A stretch of DNA of 61,079 nt from Pseudoalteromonas sp. NBT06-2 (GTDB lineage Bacteria; Pseudomonadota; Gammaproteobacteria; Enterobacterales; Alteromonadaceae): assembly GCF_002276045.1 (NCBI RefSeq), contig NZ_NQMR01000042.1, forward strand, positions 1-61,079, in the 5' to 3' direction. This document shows positions 53,504-61,079 of the stretch, in pieces. The stretch's first letter is position 1. Each line of letters opens with the position of its first letter. The notes beneath the pieces were generated by a model. The model saw nothing but the letters and a program-made list of their open reading frames with translations, ran no database searches and was not told the origin of the DNA. Position numbers and translations under genes: made by a program.

Positions 53504-54757
53504 TCACTCATCTATACCTAAAATATATTTTAATTGGACTAATTGGGCAAGCTCACCATCTTCAGCGGCCAGTTTAATTGAACGTGTAGGTGCGTGCATT
53601 AAACGATTACTTAATTTATTAGCCAATTCCAATATTACTTTTTCAGCAGGTTTACCTGCACTAAGTTGTGCTGTAGCACGTTCTACTAATTCATTTTTTA
53701 TTCCGTTAACCTGCATACGATATTCTCGTATTAAGTCTACGGAATCGAGCGATTTAAGCCAAACTTCAAATTCAGCTACTTTTAAAACAATAATTTCCTC
53801 AGCTTCTTCAGCTGCTTTTAATCTACTTTGTACATTTTGATTAACAATCGCTTGCAAATCATCAACTGTATATAAATATGCATCATTTAATTGCGCTACC
53901 TGACTTTCAATATCTCTCGGAACTGCAATATCTACAAATAACATCGGTTTATAACGGCGTGCTTTTAATGCTTGTTCAACAACACCTTTCCCTATGATAG
54001 GCAGTGTACTTGCAGTTGAACTTATCACAATATCTGAGTGTATCAATTGTTCTGGTACTTGTGCTAATGATACTACATTCGCATCAAATTCAGCTGCAAC
54101 TGTTTGCGCACGGGAAATAGTTCGATTAGCTACTATCATATTTTCACAGCCATTTTGCTGTAAATGCCGTGCAACTAATTCTATTGTCTCACCTGCGCCT
54201 ATTAATAACACGTTAATTTTATCTAGTTTACCATAAATGTGCTTTGCAAGACTGACAGCTGCATAGGCAACTGACACCGCACTGGCTCCAATATCTGTTT
54301 CTGTTCTAACTTGTTTGGCTACTGAAAATGTTTTTTGAAATAAACGCTCAAGCAATACACCAACACAAGATTGATTTTTAGCATTTTGATAAGCTTGTTT
54401 AATTTGCCCAAGTATTTGCGGTTCACCTAATACCAGTGAGTCCAAACCACACGCAACACGCATCAAATGTGAAGTAGCGTGATTATTAGTATAATAATAA
54501 GTATGTTGACTTAACTCTGTTTCTGTTAAATGATGAAAACTAGCTAACCAAGCTAATAAAGTTTGGGAATTATCGTCCTCAAGGCTACAATAGATTTCGG
54601 TTCTATTACAGGTAGAAACAATCACAGTTTCTAGAAACACTGAAGAATTTAGCATTTGTTTTAAAGCTGTCTCTAGCTGCTCGACAGAAAACGCGACTTT
54701 TTCTCGTAAATCAACTGATGCAGTTTTGTGATTAATACCTAGTACAACCAGACTCAT
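53504..54757 (-). CDS. hemA: Glutamyl-tRNA reductase
   Basis: HemA reduces glutamyl-tRNA to glutamate-1-semialdehyde, the first step of C5-pathway tetrapyrrole synthesis. The 417-residue protein has the catalytic Cys50 in STCNRTE, the GLDSLVLGEPQILGQIK signature, an NADPH-binding LLIGAGE motif and a long dimerising helix. It heads the minus-strand cluster and is divergent from lolB, as in E. coli. Confidence 0.97.
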   Translation of the reverse strand: MSLVVLGINHKTASVDLREKVAFSVEQLETALKQMLNSSVFLETVIVSTCNRTEIYCSLEDDNSQTLLAWLASFHHLTETELSQHTYYYTNNHATSHLMRVACGLDSLVLGEPQILGQIKQAYQNAKNQSCVGVLLERLFQKTFSVAKQVRTETDIGASAVSVAYAAVSLAKHIYGKLDKINVLLIGAGETIELVARHLQQNGCENMIVANRTISRAQTVAAEFDANVVSLAQVPEQLIHSDIVISSTASTLPIIGKGVVEQALKARRYKPMLFVDIAVPRDIESQVAQLNDAYLYTVDDLQAIVNQNVQSRLKAAEEAEEIIVLKVAEFEVWLKSLDSVDLIREYRMQVNGIKNELVERATAQLSAGKPAEKVILELANKLSNRLMHAPTRSIKLAAEDGELAQLVQLKYILGIDE

Positions 54758-54874
54758 AAAAAAAAGACCTATTAAACGATATTTATAATTAAGCCCACAG
54801 AAGAGCTAAATAATGCTTATAATAACGAATTTTACGAAAATCAGTCGAATAAGGAAAGGAGGGAACGAAAATAG

Positions 54875-55477
54875 ATGCGATTATATTTGATTTTGCTCAT
54901 GTTTTTTTTATTTATGTCAGGATGCGCTCAAAAAATATCAAATAAACAAGAACTTTTATCTGATTGGCAAGCACATTTAGACAAACAAGCCCGTTGGAAA
55001 GCAAACGGAAAATTGGCTTTTATTAGCAAACAAAGCCCCCCTTCTGTTAATTTCACTTGGCAAAATCAAGGTGACAGTAAATCTCCTGATTTTAAATTGA
55101 AACTAACAACAATCTTTGGTACTCAAATACTCGCCTTGACCCAAACAAAATCAAGTGCTCAGTTGGATTACGATGGTGTAACTTATTTGGATGTCGATGC
55201 GCAAAATTTATTGAACAGATTAACTAACTTATCTTTTCCTGTGAATGATGCTGCAAACTGGTTAAAAGGACGTCCTCAAAGCCTAAATATAAAATATGAT
55301 GAATTTGACCGTATTATGTTGGCTAGCATTAAAGATAACCAAGGTGAAAATTGGCAGGTCACATATAACCAATATGTCAAAAAAAATGGCGTTTGGTTAC
55401 CCACTAAACTCAATTTAGTTAACAATAATCTTAAAATTAAAATTAAAATGCAAATTCATTCATGGCAGTTCAATTAA
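54875..55477 (+). CDS. lolB: Outer-membrane lipoprotein insertase LolB
   Basis: LolB accepts lipoproteins from LolA and inserts them in the outer membrane. The 200-residue precursor has a lipobox FMSGC with the lipidated Cys17. The WKANGKLAFIS start of the beta fold is present, as is the hydrophobic-loop region. AGGAGGG precedes the ATG. It overlaps the next gene, ispE, at TAATG. Confidence 0.94.
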   Translation: MRLYLILLMFFLFMSGCAQKISNKQELLSDWQAHLDKQARWKANGKLAFISKQSPPSVNFTWQNQGDSKSPDFKLKLTTIFGTQILALTQTKSSAQLDYDGVTYLDVDAQNLLNRLTNLSFPVNDAANWLKGRPQSLNIKYDEFDRIMLASIKDNQGENWQVTYNQYVKKNGVWLPTKLNLVNNNLKIKIKMQIHSWQFN

Positions 55478-56337
55478 TGCAAACAAATACAACACAAGTA
55501 ACTTCTTTTATTGCACCAGCAAAATTAAACCTTTTTTTACATATCAATGGACGCCGATCTGATGGATATCATGAACTAGAAACATTATTTATTTTTTTAG
55601 ATTATGGTGACATTCTAACTTTTGAGGTGACAAATACTAAAGAAATCATATTAATAGATGAGATTTGTAATATTAAACCTGAAGATAATTTAATTATAAA
55701 AGCCGCCATAGCATTACAAATAGCTACTAATTGTTCGTTTGGTGCAAATATATCTTTAAAAAAAGTATTACCTATGGGTGGAGGTGTTGGTGGAGGCTCT
55801 TCTGATGCAGCGACAACTTTATTAGTTTTAAATTTACTGTGGCAGACAAATTTATCAATAGAGCAACTTTGTGATATTGGTATCAAGCTTGGAGCTGATG
55901 TACCTGTATTTATTAAAGGTGAAGCTGCTATCGCGCAAGGTATAGGTGAACAACTGAAGCCCATTGATTTAGAAGAAAAATGGTATGTAGTAGTAAATCC
56001 AAATGTACATATCAGTACAGCTAAAATATTTAATCATCCAGACTTACCTCGCAATACAACAAAACTTAAGGATGATTGGAAACAATCAAAAATAAACAAT
56101 GATTGCGAAGAATTGGTTAAAAAATACTATCCGGAGGTTGATAAAACCCTCCAGTGGTTGTTAAAATATGCCCCGTCGAAAATGACGGGCACAGGCGCAT
56201 GTTGTTTTGCAAGCTTTGAAACACAAGCTCAAGCACAATGCGTTCTGGAAGCTTTGCCTAATTGCTGGCAAGGTTTTATAGCCAAAAGTGCTATGATTTC
56301 GCCTTTACATAAGCAGATCAGCATAGAAATAAAGTAA
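55477..56337 (+). CDS. ispE: 4-diphosphocytidyl-2-C-methyl-D-erythritol kinase
   Basis: IspE phosphorylates CDP-ME in the MEP isoprenoid pathway. The GHMP-kinase ATP loop PMGGGVGGGSSDAA is at about residues 99-112, with APAKLNLFLHINGRR at the N terminus and TGTGACCFA near the end. I start at 55477, where the ATG overlaps the lolB stop (TAATG), giving 286 residues against 283 in E. coli. An in-frame ATG at 55462 inside lolB would add five. The tRNA often found between ispE and prs is absent. Confidence 0.94.
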   Translation: MQTNTTQVTSFIAPAKLNLFLHINGRRSDGYHELETLFIFLDYGDILTFEVTNTKEIILIDEICNIKPEDNLIIKAAIALQIATNCSFGANISLKKVLPMGGGVGGGSSDAATTLLVLNLLWQTNLSIEQLCDIGIKLGADVPVFIKGEAAIAQGIGEQLKPIDLEEKWYVVVNPNVHISTAKIFNHPDLPRNTTKLKDDWKQSKINNDCEELVKKYYPEVDKTLQWLLKYAPSKMTGTGACCFASFETQAQAQCVLEALPNCWQGFIAKSAMISPLHKQISIEIK

Positions 56338-56358
56338 CATACCCGACCGTTTTTTAGC

Positions 56359-56388
56359 TTTATATTAAAGTTTCAACTTTAATATAAA
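56359..56388. other. Perfect 12-bp hairpin upstream of prs
   Basis: TTTATATTAAAG-TTTCAA-CTTTAATATAAA lies 44 bp upstream of the prs start. It is AT-only in the outer half and has no T tail. It could be an operator or an mRNA hairpin; it does not look like a PurR box. Confidence 0.5.
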
Positions 56389-56432
56389 TTATATTCGGTA
56401 AACCCAATAGTCAGTGCCTGAGGAAATCTACT

Positions 56433-57380
56433 GTGCCAGACATGAAGCTCTTCGCCGGTAATGCAACACCTGAGTTAGCTCAAAAAGTTGCCAAACGTTT
56501 ATATATTGAAATGGGACAAGCGGAAGTAGGTCGTTTTAGTGACGGTGAAATCGCAGTTCAAATTAATGAAAATGTACGTGGGTCGGATGTATTTATCATC
56601 CAATCGACTTGTACCCCTACTAATGATAACCTGATGGAATTAATCGTCATGGTTGATGCACTTCGTCGTGCATCTGCTGGTCGTATTACAGCAGTTATTC
56701 CATATTTTGGTTACTCTCGTCAGGACAGACGTGTACGTTCTGCCCGTGTTCCTATCACTGCAAAAGTTGTTGCTGACTTTTTATCAAGTGTGGGTGTTGA
56801 CCGTGTATTAACGGTTGATTTACACGCAGAGCAAATACAGGGTTTCTTTGATGTGCCAGTTGATAATGTTTTTGGTACACCTGTACTACTAGAAAACATG
56901 AAAGAAAAATCATTTGATGATGTTGTTGTTGTATCACCTGATATCGGTGGTGTTGTACGAGCGCGTGCCGTTGCCAAGCTATTAGATGATGCAGACCTTG
57001 CTATTATTGATAAACGTCGCCCTAAAGCGAATGTTTCTCAAGTAATGCATATTATTGGTGATGTTGCTGGTCGTGATTGTATTATTGTTGATGATATGAT
57101 TGATACTGGCGGTACATTATGTAAAGCAGCTGAAGCACTTAAAGAACATGGCGCTAAGCGTGTTTTTGCTTATGCAACTCATCCAATTTTATCAGGAAAC
57201 GCTGCGGAAAATATTCGTAACTCTGTCATTGATGAAGTTATTGTAACAGATTCGGTTCCTTTAACTGATGAGTTAAAGGCAATTGATAAGATCACTGTAT
57301 TAACACTTTCAGATATGCTAGCTGAAACGATCCGTCGCATCAGCAATGAAGAATCAATTTCTGCAATGTTCGATCAATAA
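56433..57380 (+). CDS. prs: Ribose-phosphate pyrophosphokinase
   Basis: Prs makes PRPP from ribose 5-phosphate and ATP. The 315 residues match E. coli. It starts with GTG, as E. coli prs does (reads [15 protein letters not shown] after the initiator), with TGAGGAAA upstream. ATP-binding [16 protein letters not shown] and the PRPP loop DDMIDTGGT at residues 220-228 are intact. It is followed by its own terminator. Confidence 0.97.
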   Translation: MPDMKLFAGNATPELAQKVAKRLYIEMGQAEVGRFSDGEIAVQINENVRGSDVFIIQSTCTPTNDNLMELIVMVDALRRASAGRITAVIPYFGYSRQDRRVRSARVPITAKVVADFLSSVGVDRVLTVDLHAEQIQGFFDVPVDNVFGTPVLLENMKEKSFDDVVVVSPDIGGVVRARAVAKLLDDADLAIIDKRRPKANVSQVMHIIGDVAGRDCIIVDDMIDTGGTLCKAAEALKEHGAKRVFAYATHPILSGNAAENIRNSVIDEVIVTDSVPLTDELKAIDKITVLTLSDMLAETIRRISNEESISAMFDQ

Positions 57381-57408
57381 TAAGTCTTATTATAATAAAT
57401 TCTTTATT

Positions 57409-57436
57409 AAGCGCTGATTAATCAGCGCTTTTTTAT
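57409..57436 (+). terminator. prs terminator
   Basis: The hairpin AAGCGCTGATTAATCAGCGCTT followed by TTTTAT, 28 bp after the prs stop. Confidence 0.9.
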
Positions 57437-57486
57437 CCCCCCAATAAAAGAAACTCATCCCTTTTAAAATCTCATCTATAAAAATA

Positions 57487-57515
57487 TTACATTTAATATT
57501 CAGTAGTGTTATTAT
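57487..57515 (+). promoter_or_regulatory. Promoter of rplY
   Basis: TTACAT (57487-57492), a 17-bp spacer and TATTAT (57510-57515), then GGCGCGCC as a GC-rich discriminator. It leaves a leader of about 70 nt with a small ACTCTT/AAGAGT hairpin. The layout suggests growth-rate control like that of stable-RNA promoters. Confidence 0.7.
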
Positions 57516-57589
57516 GGCGCGCCTATTTTTGGTGGACTCTTTGGTCGCGAAGAGTTTAAACATAATTTTAAAATATATTGGAGACAAAA

Positions 57590-58195
57590 ATGTCTAACGA
57601 AATCTATACATTAGATGCTGAACTACGTGTTGAACTAGGTACGAGTGCGAGCCGCCGCCTACGTAAAGAAAATAAAGTTCCAGCTATCCTTTACGGAACT
57701 GAGAAAGAAGCAGTATCTTTATCTTTTGAGCACAAAAAGGTAATCAAAGCACAAGAAAACGAAGGCTTTTACACGCATATACTTACTTTAAACATTGCAG
57801 GCGAGCCTGTTCAAGCAATCTTAAAAGATATGCAACGTCACCCTTTTAAGCCAGTTGTAACTCACTTAGATTTCCAGCGTGTTGATGCTACTCATAAAAT
57901 ACACACTAAACTACCAATTCACTTCATCGGTGAAGAAGCAGTTTCAAAAACTGGTGCTACAGTATTACACCAAGCAACTGAAATCGAAGTAAGCTGTTTA
58001 CCAGCTAACTTACCAGAATTTGTTGAAATTGATGTTTCTGCTTTAGAAGCGGGTGTTACTCTTCATATTTCTGATGTAAAACTTCCTGAAGGCGTTTCTT
58101 CAATTGAGCTAACTAAAGGTCACGACTTGGCAATAGCCAACATTAAAGTACCAAAAGCTGTAGTTGAAGATACTGAAGAAGAAGCAGCAGAATAA
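57590..58195 (+). CDS. rplY: 50S ribosomal protein L25, long (Ctc/TL5-like) form
   Basis: L25 binds 5S rRNA. The 201-residue protein has the N-terminal 5S-binding domain (residues 1-95, SRRLRKENKVPAILYG) and a C-terminal beta domain, so it is the long Ctc/TL5-type form and not the 94-residue E. coli form. The upstream in-frame TTG at 57578 is unlikely, as GGAGAC precedes the ATG at 57590. It is followed by pth in the usual order. Confidence 0.95.
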   Translation: MSNEIYTLDAELRVELGTSASRRLRKENKVPAILYGTEKEAVSLSFEHKKVIKAQENEGFYTHILTLNIAGEPVQAILKDMQRHPFKPVVTHLDFQRVDATHKIHTKLPIHFIGEEAVSKTGATVLHQATEIEVSCLPANLPEFVEIDVSALEAGVTLHISDVKLPEGVSSIELTKGHDLAIANIKVPKAVVEDTEEEAAE

Positions 58196-58217
58196 GTAAT
58201 TTTTAAGGTAATTAACC

Positions 58218-58802
58218 TTGAATTCAATTCAAATGCTTGTGGGCCTGGCTAATCCAGGCCCTGAATATGCTAAAACACGTCACAACGCAGGTGCTTGGTT
58301 TATTGAGCAAATTGCACATCACTACAATTGCACTTTAAAACATGATCTTAAATATCACGGCCTAACGGGCAAAGTGATAATCCAAAAACAAGAATTTAAA
58401 CTATTGATCCCCACCACATTTATGAATTTAAGTGGAAAATCAGTAGGTAGCTTAGCAAATTTCTTTAAAATCCCTGTTGAAAATATTTTAGTTGCTCATG
58501 ATGAGTTAGATTTAGATCCAGGCATTGCTAAATTTAAAAAAGGCGGTGGACATGGTGGACATAATGGTCTCAAAGATATTATTAGCAAAATGGCAAATAA
58601 AAAAGACTTTATGAGACTACGCATTGGCATTGGACATCCAGGTCATCGAGAACAAGTTACAGGTTGGGTATTAGGTAAAGCACCAAAATCTGAGCAAGAA
58701 TTGATGGATGCAGCGATAGATGAAGCCGTACGTTGTTTAGAGATTTTAGCAAAAGATGGTGTGCTCAAAGCACAAAACAGATTACATTCATTCAGACCAT
58801 AA
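58218..58802 (+). CDS. pth: Peptidyl-tRNA hydrolase
   Basis: Pth frees tRNA from prematurely released peptidyl-tRNA. The 194-residue protein has the first strand followed by [20 protein letters not shown] with catalytic His22, then [11 protein letters not shown] and [10 protein letters not shown] start at a TTG (58218) because the only nearby ATG (58233) would remove most of the first beta strand that all Pth proteins have. AAGG lies upstream of the TTG. It is 22 bp after rplY. Confidence 0.94.
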   Translation: MNSIQMLVGLANPGPEYAKTRHNAGAWFIEQIAHHYNCTLKHDLKYHGLTGKVIIQKQEFKLLIPTTFMNLSGKSVGSLANFFKIPVENILVAHDELDLDPGIAKFKKGGGHGGHNGLKDIISKMANKKDFMRLRIGIGHPGHREQVTGWVLGKAPKSEQELMDAAIDEAVRCLEILAKDGVLKAQNRLHSFRP

Positions 58803-58841
58803 ATTAATTGGTTAGATTGTCAAAATAAAAGGTATCCTCAA

Positions 58842-59933
58842 ATGGGTTTTAAATGTGGCATCGTCGGTTTGCCTAATGTTGGTAAATCAACACTCTTCAA
58901 CGCGTTAACAAAAGCTGGCATCGAAGCTGCTAACTTTCCATTTTGTACGATTGAACCAAATACAGGTGTAGTGCCTGTTCCAGATTCACGTCTTGATCAA
59001 CTCGCTGAGATTGTTCAACCACAAAAAATCTTACCAACTACAATGGAATTTGTAGATATTGCAGGCTTAGTGAAAGGTGCATCTCAAGGAGAAGGTTTAG
59101 GTAATAAGTTTCTGGCTAATATACGTGAAACTGATGCCATTGGTCATGTTGTTCGTTGTTTCCAAGATGATAATATCGTTCACGTTTCTGGTGATATTAA
59201 ACCTGAAGATGATATTGATGTTATCAACACTGAGTTGGTACTTGCTGACATGGAAAGCACTGATCGCGCTATATTCAGAATTGCTAAAAAAGCTAAAGGT
59301 GGCGATAAAGATGCTAAAGTTGAATCTGCAGTACTTGAGAAAGTTAAAGTTCATTTAGATCAAGGTTTAATTTTACGTTCACTTGAGCTTACAAAAGAAG
59401 AATATGCAGCAATTGAGTATATTAATTTCTTAACGATTAAACCGACTATGTATATCGCTAATGTAAGTGAAGATGGTTTTGAAAATAATCCATACCTTGA
59501 TAAAGTTAGAGCAATTGCTAAAATAGAAGGTTCTGTAGTAGTAGCCGTATGCGCAGCTATTGAATCCGAACTATCTGAACTTGATGATGAAGATAGATTA
59601 GAGTTTATGACTGATTTAGGTTTAGAAGAGCCTGGTTTAGATCGTGTGATCCGCGGCGGTTACGATTTATTAAATCTACAAACTTATTTTACCGCAGGTG
59701 TTAAAGAAGTACGTGCTTGGACTATTTCTAAAGGTGATACTGCACCACAGGCTGCAGGTAAGATTCATACTGATTTTGAAAAAGGCTTTATTCGTGCTCA
59801 AACAATTGCTTTTGAAGATTACATCGAATTTAAAGGTGAAAACAAAGCAAAAGAAGCAGGAAAAATGCGTCAAGAAGGTAAAGACTACATTGTTAAAGAT
59901 GGCGATGTATTAAACTTCTTATTTAACGTTTAA
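58842..59933 (+). CDS. ychF: Redox/ribosome-associated ATPase YchF
   Basis: YchF is an Obg-family P-loop protein that prefers ATP and associates with ribosomes. The 363 residues equal E. coli. It has G1 GLPNVGKST at residues 9-17, the G3 region with [20 protein letters not shown], a coiled-coil insertion (about 125-205) and the C-terminal TGS domain ([17 protein letters not shown]). It follows pth at 39 bp, as in most gammaproteobacteria, and a terminator follows. Confidence 0.97.
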   Translation: MGFKCGIVGLPNVGKSTLFNALTKAGIEAANFPFCTIEPNTGVVPVPDSRLDQLAEIVQPQKILPTTMEFVDIAGLVKGASQGEGLGNKFLANIRETDAIGHVVRCFQDDNIVHVSGDIKPEDDIDVINTELVLADMESTDRAIFRIAKKAKGGDKDAKVESAVLEKVKVHLDQGLILRSLELTKEEYAAIEYINFLTIKPTMYIANVSEDGFENNPYLDKVRAIAKIEGSVVVAVCAAIESELSELDDEDRLEFMTDLGLEEPGLDRVIRGGYDLLNLQTYFTAGVKEVRAWTISKGDTAPQAAGKIHTDFEKGFIRAQTIAFEDYIEFKGENKAKEAGKMRQEGKDYIVKDGDVLNFLFNV

Positions 59934-59946
59934 TCTAAAAATATTT

Positions 59947-59972
59947 AAAAACCCGCACTAGCGGGTTTTTTA
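59947..59972 (+). terminator. ychF terminator
   Basis: AAAAACCCGC-ACTA-GCGGGTTTTTT, 13 bp beyond the stop codon. From here to 60347 the sequence is AT-rich and I see no gene. Confidence 0.92.
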
Positions 59973-60347
59973 TGCCTAAAATATCTCTTAATATTAAGGG
60001 ATATCGATTCAACATTTTAAAATATAACTTTCCCCTTCTCTACTCATCAAATTATAAGCTAATGGTATAAGTATTATTTATCTTCAAATTAAAATTTTTA
60101 TATTAGAAATTTGACATTCTATCACTCGGCTTTTTTATAACTGCCATAAGTTTCTAGAAAATATTTTTATAGTCGTTTAATATTATTTTCTGATACGATC
60201 TTAAAAGTTGTAAAAGCTAATCAATTTAATACCTTTTAAAGTGAGCTGAATAACAATAAATAATCCTATTATGTATTCTTTTTTTAATCAGTTAGTTTAA
60301 ATTTCCTGCAAACGGCCCTTTCATGACACTTTTTTTAAAAAAAGTTG

Positions 60348-60376
60348 TTGACGCAATTGAGGGTTATCCGCATAAT
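60348..60376 (+). promoter_or_regulatory. Promoter of the Met-Leu-Gln tRNA array
   Basis: TTGACG (60348-60353), a 17-bp spacer and CATAAT (60371-60376), followed by a GC-rich discriminator (ACGCCCGCACC). It is about 30 bp upstream of the first tRNA. Confidence 0.85.
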
Positions 60377-60406
60377 ACGCCCGCACCGCAGAGATGCTTA
60401 AGAAAT

Positions 60407-60483
60407 GGCTACTTAGCTCAGCTGGTTAGAGCACATCACTCATAATGATGGGGTCACAGGTTCAAATCCCGTAGTAGCCACCA
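60407..60483 (+). tRNA. tRNA-Met (CAT), elongator
   Basis: A 77-nt cloverleaf with a GGCTACT acceptor, anticodon CAT in the loop CTCATAA and an encoded CCA. The first-pair and stem sequences are those of the elongator type. Identical to the copy at 60757-60833. Confidence 0.95.
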
Positions 60484-60535
60484 TTACTATCTTTGCATGC
60501 ATAAAACTAAAAGTTTCTTTTTTGAAACTGGTGTC

Positions 60536-60620
<85 letters not shown>

Positions 60621-60642
60621 TTTAGTTTTAATTGATTATTTT

Positions 60643-60717
60643 TGGGATATCGCCAAGCGGTAAGGCACCGGGTTTTGATCTCGGCATTCCCAGGTTCAAA
60701 TCCTGGTATCCCAGCCA
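60643..60717 (+). tRNA. tRNA-Gln (TTG)
   Basis: A 75-nt cloverleaf starting TGGGATA, anticodon TTG in the loop TTTTGAT, T-arm CCAGGTTCAAATCCTGG and an encoded CCA. Confidence 0.95.
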
Positions 60718-60756
60718 ATTTTTAATTAAAGTGAGTGATAATCAAAAATAAAATAT

Positions 60757-60833
60757 GGCTACTTAGCTCAGCTGGTTAGAGCACATCACTCATAATGATG
60801 GGGTCACAGGTTCAAATCCCGTAGTAGCCACCA
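60757..60833 (+). tRNA. tRNA-Met (CAT), elongator
   Basis: An exact copy of the tRNA at 60407-60483. It begins the second Met-Leu-Gln unit. Confidence 0.95.
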
Positions 60834-60891
60834 TTTTAAAGTTTAATAGAAACTTAAAATCTATTATTATTTCAATGTAATGTATTGAAGT

Positions 60892-60976
<85 letters not shown>

Positions 60977-61018
60977 TTCTTGATTTGAATTAAAACAATC
61001 TGCAACAAAGTTATTTTT

Positions 61019-61079
61019 AGGGATATCGCTAAACGGTAAAGTAGAAGAGACCTTTTGATCTCGCTATTTCTCCCAGGCT
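61019..61079 (+). tRNA. Diverged tRNA-Gln-like gene (cut by window edge)
   Basis: It occupies the place of the second tRNA-Gln. GGGATATCG, a D-arm (GCT...AGT) and CTTTTGATCTCG align with the intact Gln gene, but there are 4 extra bases before and 3 after the anticodon region, and the normal five-pair anticodon stem is lost. The missing 3' end prevents a full fold. It is probably a decaying copy. Confidence 0.55.

Noticed and set aside
57536..57555. ACTCTT/AAGAGT hairpin in the rplY leader as a ribosomal-protein autoregulatory element
   Set aside because: Only six pairs, and no resemblance to a 5S rRNA loop E target could be shown.

Overview
The window is an AT-rich (roughly one-third G+C) chromosomal segment of a marine gammaproteobacterium. 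Gene content and order point to Alteromonadales, most likely near Colwelliaceae: the hemA-prfA-prmC-sirB2-sirB1-kdsA block, lolB-ispE-prs-rplY-pth-ychF, yeaG-yeaH-spoVR, the DUF3549/DUF3301/truC neighbourhood, a TIGR03503-like protein and a CsrB-type RNA preceded by a UvrY/GacA-like site. This placement is inference from family knowledge; no database was searched. Almost everything is core-genome housekeeping.

Layout. 1-322: a minus-strand tRNA-Asp array (two complete copies, one cut by the window edge) with its promoter. 349-5826: a membrane-anchored TIGR03503-like protein, dnaQ, yqcA-truC, and divergent DUF3549 and DUF3301 genes. 5842-6515: on the minus strand, a CsrB-family regulatory RNA with about 29 GGA motifs, many in hairpin loops, and an upstream UvrY-type palindrome. 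6781-13101: small conserved proteins (acetyltransferase, DUF2789, DUF3192 lipoprotein, DUF2310 zinc ribbon, Hpt, DTW), a decayed GGDEF-EAL gene, dcd and apbC. 13246-17691: metG, a KfrA-like coiled-coil protein, a hexapeptide acetyltransferase. 17826-18646: two palindromic repeat elements flanking a dead group II intron reverse transcriptase. 18736-21398: grpE and hrcA, each with its own sigma-32-type promoter, then nadK. 22393-30189: gltD-gltB, grxD, sodB. 30406-35317: the yeaG-yeaH-spoVR stress operon with an unannotated 27-codon ORF inside it. 35392-37472: a diguanylate cyclase and a response regulator-CheC protein. 37723-44454: exported Tpx, hemH, adk, htpG, recQ. 44621-46291: recN under two LexA boxes. 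46385-54757 (minus): hemA, prfA, prmC, an HD-GYP regulator, sirB2, sirB1, a DUF819 transporter, kdsA. 54875-59933 (plus): lolB, ispE, prs, rplY, pth, ychF. 60348-61079: a tRNA Met-Leu-Gln array repeated twice, the second Gln copy strongly diverged.

The most unusual signal is a family of dispersed palindromic elements (about 2.73-3.09, 17.83-18.14, 18.47-18.65, 22.03-22.35 and 29.29-29.56 kb, plus an ends-only remnant at 42.35 kb). They share terminal inverted repeats that begin TATACCC and end TTCAG. Inside they carry one or two long hairpin arms with a recurring tip motif close to ATGGTTATTCCCTT. Between copies the arm sequences differ, yet base pairing is kept by compensatory changes, so structure rather than sequence appears to be conserved.

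Regulatory sites tie the genes together: three sigma-32-type promoters with identical 14-bp spacers (hrcA, grpE, htpG), LexA boxes at recN, ArgR-like boxes upstream of gltBD, and strong promoters with GC-rich discriminators on both tRNA arrays and rplY.
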